A DNA stretch of 7,178 nt from assembly GCA_035293965.1 (NCBI GenBank), contig DATGLW010000076.1:1-7178 (forward strand), written 5' to 3'. Shown here piece after piece: positions 1-5,566 of this stretch. This stretch comes from DATGLW01 sp035293965 (GTDB lineage Bacteria > Actinomycetota > Acidimicrobiia > Acidimicrobiales > RAAP-2). The notes beneath the pieces are model-generated. The model was not told the origin of the DNA, made no database searches, and saw nothing but the letters and a program-made list of their open reading frames with translations. Position 1 is the first letter of the stretch; every line of letters begins with the position of its first letter. The position numbers were made by a program, and so were the translations under genes.

Positions 1-632
1 TGACGGCCCTGGTCGTAGCCGGAGCAGAGCGCCACCATCTCCTGGTCCGGCGCGAGCCGCCTGCAGCGCCGGTCCAGCCCCGGCTGGGGCTCGGCATCGT
101 GGCCGTCGGCACTGCGATCGGTCTCGTGATCGCCTTGCCGTCGCCGGCACTGCCGGTGGCCGCGGTCGGCGTGGCGGTTGCCGGTTCCCGGCTCCTCGGC
201 GGCTCCCGGCGCCTCGTGGACGTGGTCCGGTCGCTCGGGCTGCCGGTGCTCGTCGGCCTCTTCGGCGTGGCTGTCGCCCTCGGTGTCCTGGGACGCACCT
301 GGTCAGGGCCGGCCACGCTGCTATCCCACGTCGACGCCTGGGGAACCGCCGCCGTGGCGGCAATCGCCTCGGTGGCGGTCAACAACCTCCCGGCCGCGTC
401 GCTGTTCGCCGCGCGGGTGCCACCCCATCCGTTCGCCCTCCTGGTCGGGCTGAACCTCGGGCCCAACCTCTTCGTGACCGGCTCGCTGGCCTGGTTCCTG
501 TGGCTGCGCGCCGCTCGGGCGGCCGGGAGCCGCCCGTCGATCCCAAGAGCAAGCCTGCTCGGCTTCGTCGCCGTGCCGCTGTCGGTGCTGGTGGCCCTGT
601 CGCTGCTCCAGCTGACCATGGGCTCCTCGTGA
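1..632 (+). CDS. ArsB/SLC13-type membrane transporter, 3' part (5' end outside window)
   Basis: The reading frame is open from the first bases (codons from base 3) to TGA at 630-632, giving 209 residues of the C-terminal part. It is strongly hydrophobic, with about five membrane segments separated by short basic loops. The key stretch is a VNNLPA motif (about 378-395) followed by GLNLGPNLFVTGSLAWFLW. In the ArsB/NhaD/SLC13 ion-transporter superfamily a conserved NN-x-P and a Gly-rich GSLA..LW segment of this kind form the second substrate-binding repeat. The likely role is secondary transport at the cytoplasmic membrane, of arsenite or another anion; the substrate cannot be told from this part. 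A GTG at 99 could be read as a start, but the frame continues upstream with plausible coding and half a family-length protein is missing, so I treat it as internal. No ars regulator or reductase gene is visible here. It converges with the next gene. Confidence 0.82.
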   Translation, partial: TALVVAGAERHHLLVRREPPAAPVQPRLGLGIVAVGTAIGLVIALPSPALPVAAVGVAVAGSRLLGGSRRLVDVVRSLGLPVLVGLFGVAVALGVLGRTWSGPATLLSHVDAWGTAAVAAIASVAVNNLPAASLFAARVPPHPFALLVGLNLGPNLFVTGSLAWFLWLRAARAAGSRPSIPRASLLGFVAVPLSVLVALSLLQLTMGSS

Positions 633-733
633 CGCCTCGGAGCTCTCCATGGGACGGGCGGCTCGGTCGAGGACGCCGGCCACCGTGATGGGACGACGCC
701 TGGAGTCGTGATCTTCGACGGAGCTCGGCCTGA

Positions 734-767
734 GGGCCCTGCCCATGCTAGGGGGCCGGTCGGGCCC
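734..767. terminator. Possible terminator between convergent genes
   Basis: GGGCCC at 734-739 and GGGCCC at 762-767 are inverted copies. A nested alternative pairs GGCCC (735-739) with GGGCC (753-757) around a ten-base loop. The element lies two bases beyond the stop codon of the minus-strand epoxide hydrolase gene and about 100 bases beyond the transporter stop. Position and stem strength fit a terminator, but there is no T-tract on either strand, so intrinsic termination is uncertain. Confidence 0.3.
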
Positions 768-768
768 G

Positions 769-1179
769 TCAGCGTCCGTGGGGCACGAGCGCGCGGTAGT
801 CCTCGCCGCTCATCATCTTGGCCACCAAGGCGGTGTCGAAGTAGTCCGTCCAGCGCACGATCTTGCCGTCGCGCAGCACGAAGGTCCCCATGACGGGCAC
901 GCCGTGCAACTTCCCGTCGGGGCCCCGGATCATGTCGAGCCGCTCGGTCAGGACCACATCGCCAGCGGCGGCGATGTTCTCGAGCCGGTACTCGTAGGAG
1001 TCGGGGAAGGCGGCGAACTGTCCGCTCAGGTTTTCCAGCACCGCATCGACGCCGGTAGATGCCGGCATGCCGGTGTTCTGGTACACGGCTCCGTCGGCCA
1101 GGAACGGTCGGAGCGCTTCGGGGTCCCTCTTGGCCATGAGGTCGCAGAACGCGCGGACGGTGTCGATCGCCGTGCTCAT
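769..1179 (-). CDS. Limonene-1,2-epoxide hydrolase family protein (NTF2/SnoaL fold)
   Basis: This 136-residue protein is predicted to add water to an epoxide and give a vicinal diol, probably in the cytoplasm. The limonene-1,2-epoxide hydrolase (LEH) family uses a Y-x-N pair to position water and an Asp-Arg-Asp triad. All are present in order with near-family spacing: Y33 and N35 (VYQN), R80 and D82 (TERLD), and D112 in WTDYFD, close to the WRDYFD of characterised LEH. Length is near the family's usual 130-150. The ATG at 1179-1177 is chosen because an AGGGAG ribosome site sits five to six bases before it and the cone-shaped fold begins within a few residues; an extension to 1263 would run through the operators. 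The gene is divergent from the TetR gene, and its promoter must lie in or beside the operators, so repression by that protein is likely. The substrate is unknown: limonene, steroid and fatty-acid epoxides are all possible. A SnoaL-like protein without epoxide activity is the alternative, made less likely by the intact triad. Confidence 0.86.
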   Translation of the reverse strand: MSTAIDTVRAFCDLMAKRDPEALRPFLADGAVYQNTGMPASTGVDAVLENLSGQFAAFPDSYEYRLENIAAAGDVVLTERLDMIRGPDGKLHGVPVMGTFVLRDGKIVRWTDYFDTALVAKMMSGEDYRALVPHGR

Positions 1180-1190
1180 CGTGGCTCCCT

Positions 1191-1220
1191 TCCGATCTCC
1201 TCCGATCCGATCTCCGGATC
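1191..1220 (-). repeat. Short direct and inverted repeats in the epoxide hydrolase leader
   Basis: TCCGATCTCC occurs at 1191-1200 and again at 1206-1215, a 15-base period. Overlapping this, GATCCG (1204-1209) and CGGATC (1215-1220) form an inverted repeat with a five-base spacer. On the minus strand this lies in the leader between the operators and the ribosome site. It may be a hairpin, a further protein site, or chance in purine-rich leader sequence. Confidence 0.4.
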
Positions 1221-1260
1221 GAACATACAAGTTGTATGTCGAACATACTAGTTGTATGGC
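1221..1260. promoter_or_regulatory. Tandem TetR-type operators in the divergent promoter region
   Basis: Two adjacent 20-base units (1221-1240 and 1241-1260) differ at only two positions. Each carries a dyad centred on a G: ACATACAA-G-TTGTATGT (1223-1239), perfect with eight-base arms, and CATACTA-G-TTGTATG (1244-1258), seven-base arms with one mismatch. The centres at 1231 and 1251 are 20 bases apart, close to two helical turns, so two dimers would bind the same face of the DNA. The second unit contains the ATG of the TetR gene (1256-1258), so binding there should block the repressor's own transcription. On the minus strand TATGTT (1227-1222) is a possible -10 box for the epoxide hydrolase, inside the first operator. 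That the neighbouring TetR protein is the ligand is inferred from position and symmetry. Confidence 0.8.
1244..1249 (+). promoter_or_regulatory. Possible -10 box of the TetR gene (leaderless transcript)
   Basis: CATACT matches four of six bases of TATAAT, including the conserved second A and last T, and ends six bases before the ATG at 1256. The VOC gene promoter further on has the same geometry. There is no ribosome site before this ATG, which fits a transcript starting at the start codon. No convincing -35 box is seen. Confidence 0.35.
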
Positions 1261-2074
1261 CAACGGTCAAGAACCTGCGAGGCCGAGCCGAGGCCGTGTC
1301 CGGTCGGGGCACTCCCGCTCGGCCGCCGTGGCGCAGCGGGCCGAGGCCACCCGCGCCGCCCTGATCGCCGCTGCGCGGCGGCTCTTCGTCGAGAAGGGCT
1401 ATTTCGAGACGGGCACCGAAGAGATCGTGGCCGCCGCCGGGGTCGGCACGCGCGGAGCCCTGTACCACCACTTCGCCGACAAGCGGGCGCTGTTCCGCGC
1501 CGTGCTCGAGGCCGTCGAGGAGGACCTTGTCGCCAAGGCGGGAGCCTCCGAGGCACGAGAGCCCGCATTGGATCGGCTCCGGGCGGGCCTGCGGGGGTTC
1601 CTCGACGCATCGACCACGCCTGAGGTCCAGCGGATCCTCCTCGTCGACGGCCCGGCCGTCCTCGGTTGGAGGGAGTGGCGTGCCACCGAGGAGGGCTACG
1701 GGCTCGGGGCCATCCGGCAGCTCCTGGAACAGGCGGTCGCCGAGGGATCGCTGCCGGCCCTGCCGCTCGACGCCCTGGCTCCCGTGCTGCTCGCAGCCGT
1801 CGACGAAGCGGCGCTGTTCATCGCCAACGCGAGGGACCCCGACGGGGCGAGGGCGCAGGCCGTCGCGGCCGTGGACAGCCTGGTGAGCGGGCTCGCCGCT
1901 TCCTCGGGGGCTGGCTCACCGGCACCCGGCTCACCGGGGGATGGCACGCCGGGGGCTGGCTCACCGGGAACTGGCGGGCCGGGAACTGGCGGGCCGGGGG
2001 CTGCCGGGCCGGGAAATGGCACGCCGGGGGCTGCCGGCCCGGGTCCGCCTCCGGCCCCCGAGCCTGGCAGGTAA
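1256..2074 (+). CDS. TetR-family transcriptional repressor with elastin-like C-terminal tail
   Basis: This 272-residue protein is a predicted DNA-binding repressor. Residues 1-28 are a basic, Arg/Ser-rich lead. Residues 29-80 are a typical TetR DNA-binding domain: ATRAALIAAARRLFVEKGYF, then TGTEEIVAAAGVGTRGALYHHFADKRALF, where the recognition helix ends in the signature LYHHF-x-DK. Residues 81-215 form the helical ligand-binding and dimer domain. The fold ends at about the usual TetR length of 200-215, and the remaining 57 residues are foreign to the family: nine G-x-x-x-P pentapeptides (218-262) and a Pro-rich end. The ATG at 1256 lies inside the second operator with no ribosome site, so translation is probably leaderless; a GTG at 1328 also lacks one. 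The gene is divergent from the epoxide hydrolase, its likely target, and probably represses itself. The ligand is unknown; a hydrophobic epoxide or its precursor is a reasonable guess. Confidence 0.9.
   Translation: MANGQEPARPSRGRVRSGHSRSAAVAQRAEATRAALIAAARRLFVEKGYFETGTEEIVAAAGVGTRGALYHHFADKRALFRAVLEAVEEDLVAKAGASEAREPALDRLRAGLRGFLDASTTPEVQRILLVDGPAVLGWREWRATEEGYGLGAIRQLLEQAVAEGSLPALPLDALAPVLLAAVDEAALFIANARDPDGARAQAVAAVDSLVSGLAASSGAGSPAPGSPGDGTPGAGSPGTGGPGTGGPGAAGPGNGTPGAAGPGPPPAPEPGR
1907..2041 (+). repeat. Nine in-frame 15-bp tandem repeats (elastin-like tail of the TetR protein)
   Basis: Nine imperfect 15-base units run without gaps, starting at 1907, 1922, 1937, 1952, 1967, 1982, 1997, 2012 and 2027; a degenerate tenth follows at 2042. 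The unit is roughly GGGGCTGGCTCACCG. Units 1 and 4 are identical, as are 5 and 6. In the TetR frame they encode GAGSP, APGSP, GDGTP, GAGSP, GTGGP, GTGGP, GAAGP, GNGTP and GAAGP. Read across the junctions this is P-G-x-[G/A]-[S/T/G], the pattern of elastin pentapeptides. The period keeps the frame, so copy number could change without breaking the gene. Confidence 0.92.
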
Positions 2075-2077
2075 CAT
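2072..2077 (+). promoter_or_regulatory. Possible -10 box of the amidohydrolase gene
   Basis: TAACAT fits the TAnnnT form of actinobacterial -10 boxes and overlaps the stop codon of the TetR gene. A start near 2084 would give a leader of about 72 bases that holds the two hairpins and the ribosome site. No clear -35 box is seen upstream in the repeat-rich DNA, so readthrough from the TetR gene is equally possible. Confidence 0.3.
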
Positions 2078-2095
2078 CGAGGCACGGTGCTCGAT

Positions 2096-2132
2096 CGCGC
2101 CCTTCGGGTGCGCGTGGGGGCCCTTCGGGCCC
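2096..2132 (+). other. Twin GC hairpins in the amidohydrolase leader
   Basis: The decamer GCCCTTCGGG occurs at 2099-2108 and 2120-2129. Each copy can fold. The first gives a seven-pair stem (2096-2102 with 2106-2112, one G-U pair) and the second a six-pair stem, GGGCCC (2118-2123) with GGGCCC (2127-2132); both have the loop TTC. They lie after the TetR stop and 13 bases before the amidohydrolase ribosome site. They could terminate TetR transcription, stabilise a processed mRNA end, or act as an attenuator. No T-run follows, so a plain intrinsic terminator is doubtful. Confidence 0.45.
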
Positions 2133-2155
2133 GCTTGGGGAGACAGGAGAACAAG

Positions 2156-3370
2156 ATGGTGTCCAGCAAGCTCGGCTACGGCCTCATCGACGCCGACAAC
2201 CACTACTACGAAGCGGAGGATGCGTTCCTCAGGCACGCCGACGAGGACGTCAAGCGCTTCATCCGCTGGATCCAGGAGGGCAAGCGGCGCAAGCTGGCGT
2301 TCGGGGAGCGGATCGCCGACACCCCGGCGAACCCAACGTTCAACCCCATCGCCAAGGCCGGTGCCTTCCACCAGCGCCTCAAGGACCTCGAGGCCGGCAA
2401 GGGGCGCGACGCGGACTGGGAGTTCGCCAAGTCGCAGTACGGCCAGCTCGAGCCGCTGCCGGCCGCGTACCGCGACCGCGACGTTCGCCTCGCCGTCATG
2501 GACGACCAGGGCGTCGAGCAGTGCTTCCTCTTCCCGACCCTCGGCGACTGCGTCGAGGGACTGATGATGGACGACCCGGTCGTCGGCCACAAGGCGTTCC
2601 ATGCCTACAACCTGTGGCTGGAGGACGACTGGGGCTACGGCTACCAGGGCAGGCTGTGGTCGCCCCCCTACATCCCGATGCTCGACCCGCAGTTGGCGGC
2701 CGACGAGCTCGAGTTCGTGGTCAACCGGGGGGCCAAGATCGTGTCGGTGCGCCCCGGCCCCGGCGCGGGGCGCTCCCAGGCCGACCCCGCCTTCGACCGG
2801 TTCTGGTCCATCGCCAACGAGGCCAAGACCTTCGTCGCCTACCACGCGTACGGCGGCTGGACCGTCTACGACGGCGCCTTCAAGGACCTCTACGGCAGGG
2901 TCCCCTACAGCGACAGCTACTACTACAACCTGCTGATGCACACCTTCAACGCCACCCGGGGGATCCAGGAGACCATCCTCTCCCTCGTCCTCGGGAACCT
3001 CTTCGGGCGGTTCCCGAACGTGCGCGTGGGCTCCATCGAGATGGGCATGCAGTGGGTGGCGCCCACCCTCCATGCCCTCGACCATGCGGGCGGGATCATC
3101 GCCCGAGAGGTGCGCGCCTTCGGGCACCGGGTGGACGACCTGCCCTCAGACATCATGAAGGCGCACGTGTACGTGTCGCCGTTCCCCGAGGAGGACGTCA
3201 TCGCCCTCACCGAGATGATCGGCGTGGACCGCGTGCTGTTCGGGTCGGACTGGCCGCACCCCGAGGGCAACATCACCCCCGTCGACTATGTCGAGTGCAT
3301 CCAGAAGCTCGACCCGGCCGACGTGAGGAAGATCATGCGCGACAACGCCCTCGAGCTGATCAACCGCTGA
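2156..3370 (+). CDS. Amidohydrolase-2 family metal-dependent hydrolase or decarboxylase
   Basis: This 404-residue protein is a predicted cytoplasmic TIM-barrel enzyme of the Amidohydro_2 (PF04909) family, which includes ACMSD and other decarboxylases as well as hydrolases. The first barrel strand carries LIDADNHYYEAEDAF (residues 10-24); D12, D14 and H16 stand where classic members have the metal-binding H-x-H. Other likely metal or catalytic residues are H230 (AYHAYGGW), E295 (GSIEMG) and D365 in LFGSDWPHPEG, close to the GSDyPH motif of the family. The ATG at 2156 follows AGGAGA (2145-2150) at five bases; the upstream frame extension to 2087 has no such site. Length is normal for the actinobacterial subgroup. 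These proteins often sit beside thiolase, acyl-CoA dehydrogenase and DUF35 genes in degradation loci, as here. The reaction cannot be read from the sequence: ring-opening hydrolysis or decarboxylation of a cyclic acid is the usual range. Confidence 0.86.
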   Translation: MVSSKLGYGLIDADNHYYEAEDAFLRHADEDVKRFIRWIQEGKRRKLAFGERIADTPANPTFNPIAKAGAFHQRLKDLEAGKGRDADWEFAKSQYGQLEPLPAAYRDRDVRLAVMDDQGVEQCFLFPTLGDCVEGLMMDDPVVGHKAFHAYNLWLEDDWGYGYQGRLWSPPYIPMLDPQLAADELEFVVNRGAKIVSVRPGPGAGRSQADPAFDRFWSIANEAKTFVAYHAYGGWTVYDGAFKDLYGRVPYSDSYYYNLLMHTFNATRGIQETILSLVLGNLFGRFPNVRVGSIEMGMQWVAPTLHALDHAGGIIAREVRAFGHRVDDLPSDIMKAHVYVSPFPEEDVIALTEMIGVDRVLFGSDWPHPEGNITPVDYVECIQKLDPADVRKIMRDNALELINR

Positions 3371-3387
3371 GGCCGACCTGCTGTAGC

Positions 3388-3406
3388 CGGGGGTGCCTGT
3401 CCCCCG
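3388..3406 (+). terminator. Possible terminator after the amidohydrolase gene
   Basis: CGGGGG (3388-3393) and CCCCCG (3401-3406) form a perfect six-pair GC stem with a seven-base loop, 18 bases beyond the stop codon. It lacks a T-tract. The placement and the 274-base gap that follows suggest that transcription ends here and restarts before the DUF35 gene. Confidence 0.42.
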
Positions 3407-3611
3407 TGGCGTCGCCCGCCTTGTCCCTGCACTGGCTGGCAGCCGAGTGAACTCGATGGAACCCGGCGCGCGCCCGGGTGGGCTCGTCCGAGTGGCCAGG
3501 GGAGGACGCGGCAGGCCCGGTGAGAGCCTGGTGAGACCTGTGGCAGGGGCTGCGGCAGGCGCCTGGCCGGGCGTGCGGGGGTCCGGGGTGCGGCTGCGTG
3601 GCTCTCGGGGG
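3407..3611. other. Noncoding gap before the DUF35 gene
   Basis: No convincing gene is seen on either strand. The stretch is GC-rich and holds a perfect ten-base palindrome CAGGCGCCTG (3556-3565) and a small direct repeat, GGTGAGAGCCT (3519-3529) beside GGTGAGACCTG (3530-3540). Either could be a regulator site upstream of the DUF35-thiolase promoter, but neither resembles the TetR operator. Confidence 0.45.
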
Positions 3612-3617
3612 TAGCGT
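3612..3617 (+). promoter_or_regulatory. Possible -10 box of the DUF35-thiolase unit
   Basis: TAGCGT fits the TAnnnT pattern. A start near 3624 would give a leader of about 20 bases that includes the AGGAGG ribosome site. No good -35 box is seen. Confidence 0.33.
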
Positions 3618-3644
3618 GGCGGCACTGCGAAGCGAGGAGGGCAT

Positions 3645-4046
3645 ATGGGCGGGCAGGTCCCGTTGGTCGATTACCTGGTGCTCGGCGAAGAGCCGCACCT
3701 GGTCGCGCACGAGTGCACGTCGTGCGGTGCTCGCTACTTCGACCGCCGCAACGCGTGCGCGTCGTGCAGCAAGACCGAGTTCCGCCAGGTACCCGTCCCG
3801 ACCGAGGGCGAGCTGCGGACCTTCACGATCGTCGCCCACGCCGCGCCGGGGATCCCGGTGCCCTTCGTGGCCGGCGTGGTCGACTGCGGCGGGACGAGCG
3901 TCCGCACCAATATCATCAATGTGCCGCCCGACCCCGAGCACGTCCGGACCGGCATGAAGGTGCGCCTGGCGACCTACGTCGTGGGAACGGACGAGGATGG
4001 GACCGAGGCGATCGGTTACGGATACGAGCCTGTGGAGGGCGATTGA
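3645..4046 (+). CDS. DUF35 zinc-ribbon/OB-fold protein, partner of the thiolase
   Basis: This 133-residue protein has the two-part DUF35 layout. A rubredoxin-like zinc ribbon comes first, with C24-x-x-C27 (ECTSCG) and C38-x-x-C41 (CASCS) as ligands. An OB-fold follows at about residues 47-130, with TEGELRTFTIV at its start and the GMKVRLATYV strand near its end. Family members bind thiolase-like enzymes and help hold the acyl-CoA: the DUF35 domain of ChsH2 pairs with Ltp2 in steroid side-chain cleavage, and archaeal DUF35 proteins bridge thiolase and HMG-CoA synthase. The role here is therefore probably as a non-catalytic subunit of the next gene's product. The ATG at 3645 is fixed by AGGAGG (3635-3640) four bases upstream. 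The stop is one base from the thiolase ATG, so the two are surely co-translated. Length is normal and all four cysteines are intact. Confidence 0.92.
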   Translation: MGGQVPLVDYLVLGEEPHLVAHECTSCGARYFDRRNACASCSKTEFRQVPVPTEGELRTFTIVAHAAPGIPVPFVAGVVDCGGTSVRTNIINVPPDPEHVRTGMKVRLATYVVGTDEDGTEAIGYGYEPVEGD

Positions 4047-4047
4047 C

Positions 4048-5247
4048 ATGGCCAGCGACGACGTCTGGATCCTCGGGATCCACATGACCAAGTTCGGCAA
4101 GCACCCGGACAAGGACACGATCGACTTGGCTGCGGAGGCCGCCATGGGCGCGATCGCCGACGGCGGCGTCACGATCCGAGACATCGGCGTCCTCGGCTTC
4201 GGCTGCCTGATGGGCGGCGCGTCCGGGCAGGCCCTCCAGAAGCAGATCGGCCAGACCGGCATCCCGGTCTACAACGTGTCCAATGCCTGCGCGACGGGTG
4301 CGACGGCGCTGCGGACGGCCATCATGGCGATCAAGGCCGGGGAATGCGACACCGGGCTGGCGGTCGGCGTGGAGAAGATCGCCGGCGCAGGGCTCCTCGC
4401 GGGCGGCCGGGCGCAGGCCGAGGGCGACAAGTACGAGCCGAAGGGGCGCTTCGGGGCGGTCGCCCCCCTGGACGGCAGGGTCGGCACTGAGACGATGCCC
4501 GGCGTGTTCGCCCAGATCGGCATGGAGTACGGCCACAAGTACGGGGGCACGTCCTTCGAGCTGTTCGCCCGCATCTCCGAGAAGAACCACGCCCATTCGA
4601 CGTTGAACCCGCTCGCTGCGTACTCGAAGCGCTTCACCCTCGAGGAGATCATGAACGACGTCATGATCGCCTACCCGAACACCCGTCCCATGTGCTCGGC
4701 GAACTGCGACGGTGCGGCCGCGGCCGTCGTGGTGTCCGGATCGAAGCTGAAGACTTTGGGCCCCGACCAGCAGCGTCGGGCGGTCAAGGTGACGGCGTCG
4801 GTCCTCACCACGGACCCCTGGCAGGAGGCGTGCCAGGTGCTCCCCGACGTGAACACCCTCACCCGCAACGCAGCCCAGCAGGCCTACAGCCAGGCCGGCG
4901 TCGCGCCCGAAGACCTCGACCTCGTCGAGCTCCACGACTGCTTCGCCACGGCCGAGCTGGTCCACTACGACAACCTGATGCTCTGCGCCCCGGGCGAGGC
5001 GGTTCCGTTCTTCGAGTCGGGGGCCACCTGGCGCGACGGGAAGAAGCCCGTGAACGTGTCGGGCGGCCTCGAGTCCAAGGGCCATCCGATCGCCGCCACC
5101 GGCATCGCCAACATCTGGGAGGTCTGCCAGCACCTGCGGGGCGAGGGTGGGCCACGCCAGATCGAGGGTGCCAAGGTCGGCCTGGCACACGTCATCGGCC
5201 TCGGCTCCGCCTGCGGGATCCACATCCTGGAGCGGGCCGCCGCGTGA
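4048..5247 (+). CDS. SCPx/lipid-transfer type thiolase
   Basis: This 399-residue protein belongs to the thiolase superfamily, in the sterol-carrier-protein-x branch. Catalytic landmarks are in order: the nucleophile C81 in NVSNACATGATALRTA, an HDCFA block at 296-300 (H296), H346 in GGLESKGHPIAATG, and C389 in GLGSACGIHIL. With the Cys-His-Cys set intact it should be able to cleave a 3-ketoacyl-CoA with CoA, or run the reverse condensation. Paired with a DUF35 protein it may instead act as an aldolase on a 3-hydroxyacyl-CoA, as Ltp2-ChsH2 does; retained thiolase residues favour true thiolysis but do not prove it. The ATG at 4048 lies one base after the DUF35 stop and eight bases after GGAGGG (4034-4039), itself inside the DUF35 gene. 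An extension to 3997 would overlap that gene without its own ribosome site. No fused SCP2 lipid-binding domain is present, so this is the stand-alone form. The likely pathway is beta-oxidation of a branched or cyclic side chain. Confidence 0.93.
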   Translation: MASDDVWILGIHMTKFGKHPDKDTIDLAAEAAMGAIADGGVTIRDIGVLGFGCLMGGASGQALQKQIGQTGIPVYNVSNACATGATALRTAIMAIKAGECDTGLAVGVEKIAGAGLLAGGRAQAEGDKYEPKGRFGAVAPLDGRVGTETMPGVFAQIGMEYGHKYGGTSFELFARISEKNHAHSTLNPLAAYSKRFTLEEIMNDVMIAYPNTRPMCSANCDGAAAAVVVSGSKLKTLGPDQQRRAVKVTASVLTTDPWQEACQVLPDVNTLTRNAAQQAYSQAGVAPEDLDLVELHDCFATAELVHYDNLMLCAPGEAVPFFESGATWRDGKKPVNVSGGLESKGHPIAATGIANIWEVCQHLRGEGGPRQIEGAKVGLAHVIGLGSACGIHILERAAA

Positions 5248-5249
5248 CG

Positions 5250-5269
5250 CGGCGGCCGGGCAGCCGCCG
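5250..5269 (+). terminator. Possible terminator after the thiolase gene
   Basis: CGGCGGC (5250-5256) and GCCGCCG (5263-5269) form a perfect seven-pair stem with a six-base loop, starting three bases after the thiolase stop. No T-run follows. The position directly after the stop of a two-gene unit supports a role in termination or 3'-end protection. Confidence 0.5.
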
Positions 5270-5554
5270 AGAGCCTCACGAGCACGTCCGCGAGCTCCGC
5301 GGGGCGGGAAGAGAAGGGGGAGTGGCTTCCCGGTAATTCGATCAGCTCCGACCTGATCCTCTCGCGGGCGACCCTGCGCGACCACGCGGTTCGCGGCTCG
5401 ATGATCGGTCATGACGATGGAGGTCGACGGCACGCCTGGCCAGCGGTCGATCCGGCACCGCTCGTGAGCCGCGTCGTCGCGGCCGGGAACCGGGACCATG
5501 GCCTCCGAGGAACACGAGCTTTGCGCGCAGGGCGCATGGCTGCCGGTCGCGCTG
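5270..5554. other. Noncoding gap between the thiolase and VOC genes
   Basis: No convincing gene is seen. Reading frames through here lack ribosome sites and recognisable motifs. Two more dyads stand close together: CGGGAAG (5305-5311) with CTTCCCG (5326-5332), and GATCAG (5340-5345) with CTGATC (5353-5358). The first could be a second terminator stem; the second has the size and symmetry of a repressor site, but no cognate regulator is visible. An ATG at 5498 is in frame with the VOC gene but has only a weak ribosome site. Confidence 0.45.
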
Positions 5555-5560
5555 TACGAT
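5555..5560 (+). promoter_or_regulatory. -10 box of the VOC gene (leaderless)
   Basis: TACGAT matches four of six bases of TATAAT and is a common actinobacterial -10 form. It ends six bases before an in-frame GTG at 5567, the spacing expected when transcription starts on the start codon. No clear -35 box is present. This site decides the start chosen for the VOC gene. Confidence 0.6.
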
Positions 5561-5566
5561 CCCCGT

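Noticed and set aside
1907..2041. The tandem repeats as a CRISPR array or mobile element end
   Set aside because: Units are 15 bases, gapless and in frame, with no spacers, terminal inverted repeats or nearby cas or transposase genes.
1961..3127. Minus-strand open frame of 388 codons opposite the amidohydrolase gene
   Set aside because: Its composition is Val/Glu/Gly-rich without motifs, and the plus strand encodes a clear amidohydrolase.
1666..3450. Plus-strand open frame of 594 codons across the TetR and amidohydrolase genes
   Set aside because: It is out of frame with both genes, Arg/Gly/Pro-rich and without motifs; the 15-base repeats also keep this frame open.
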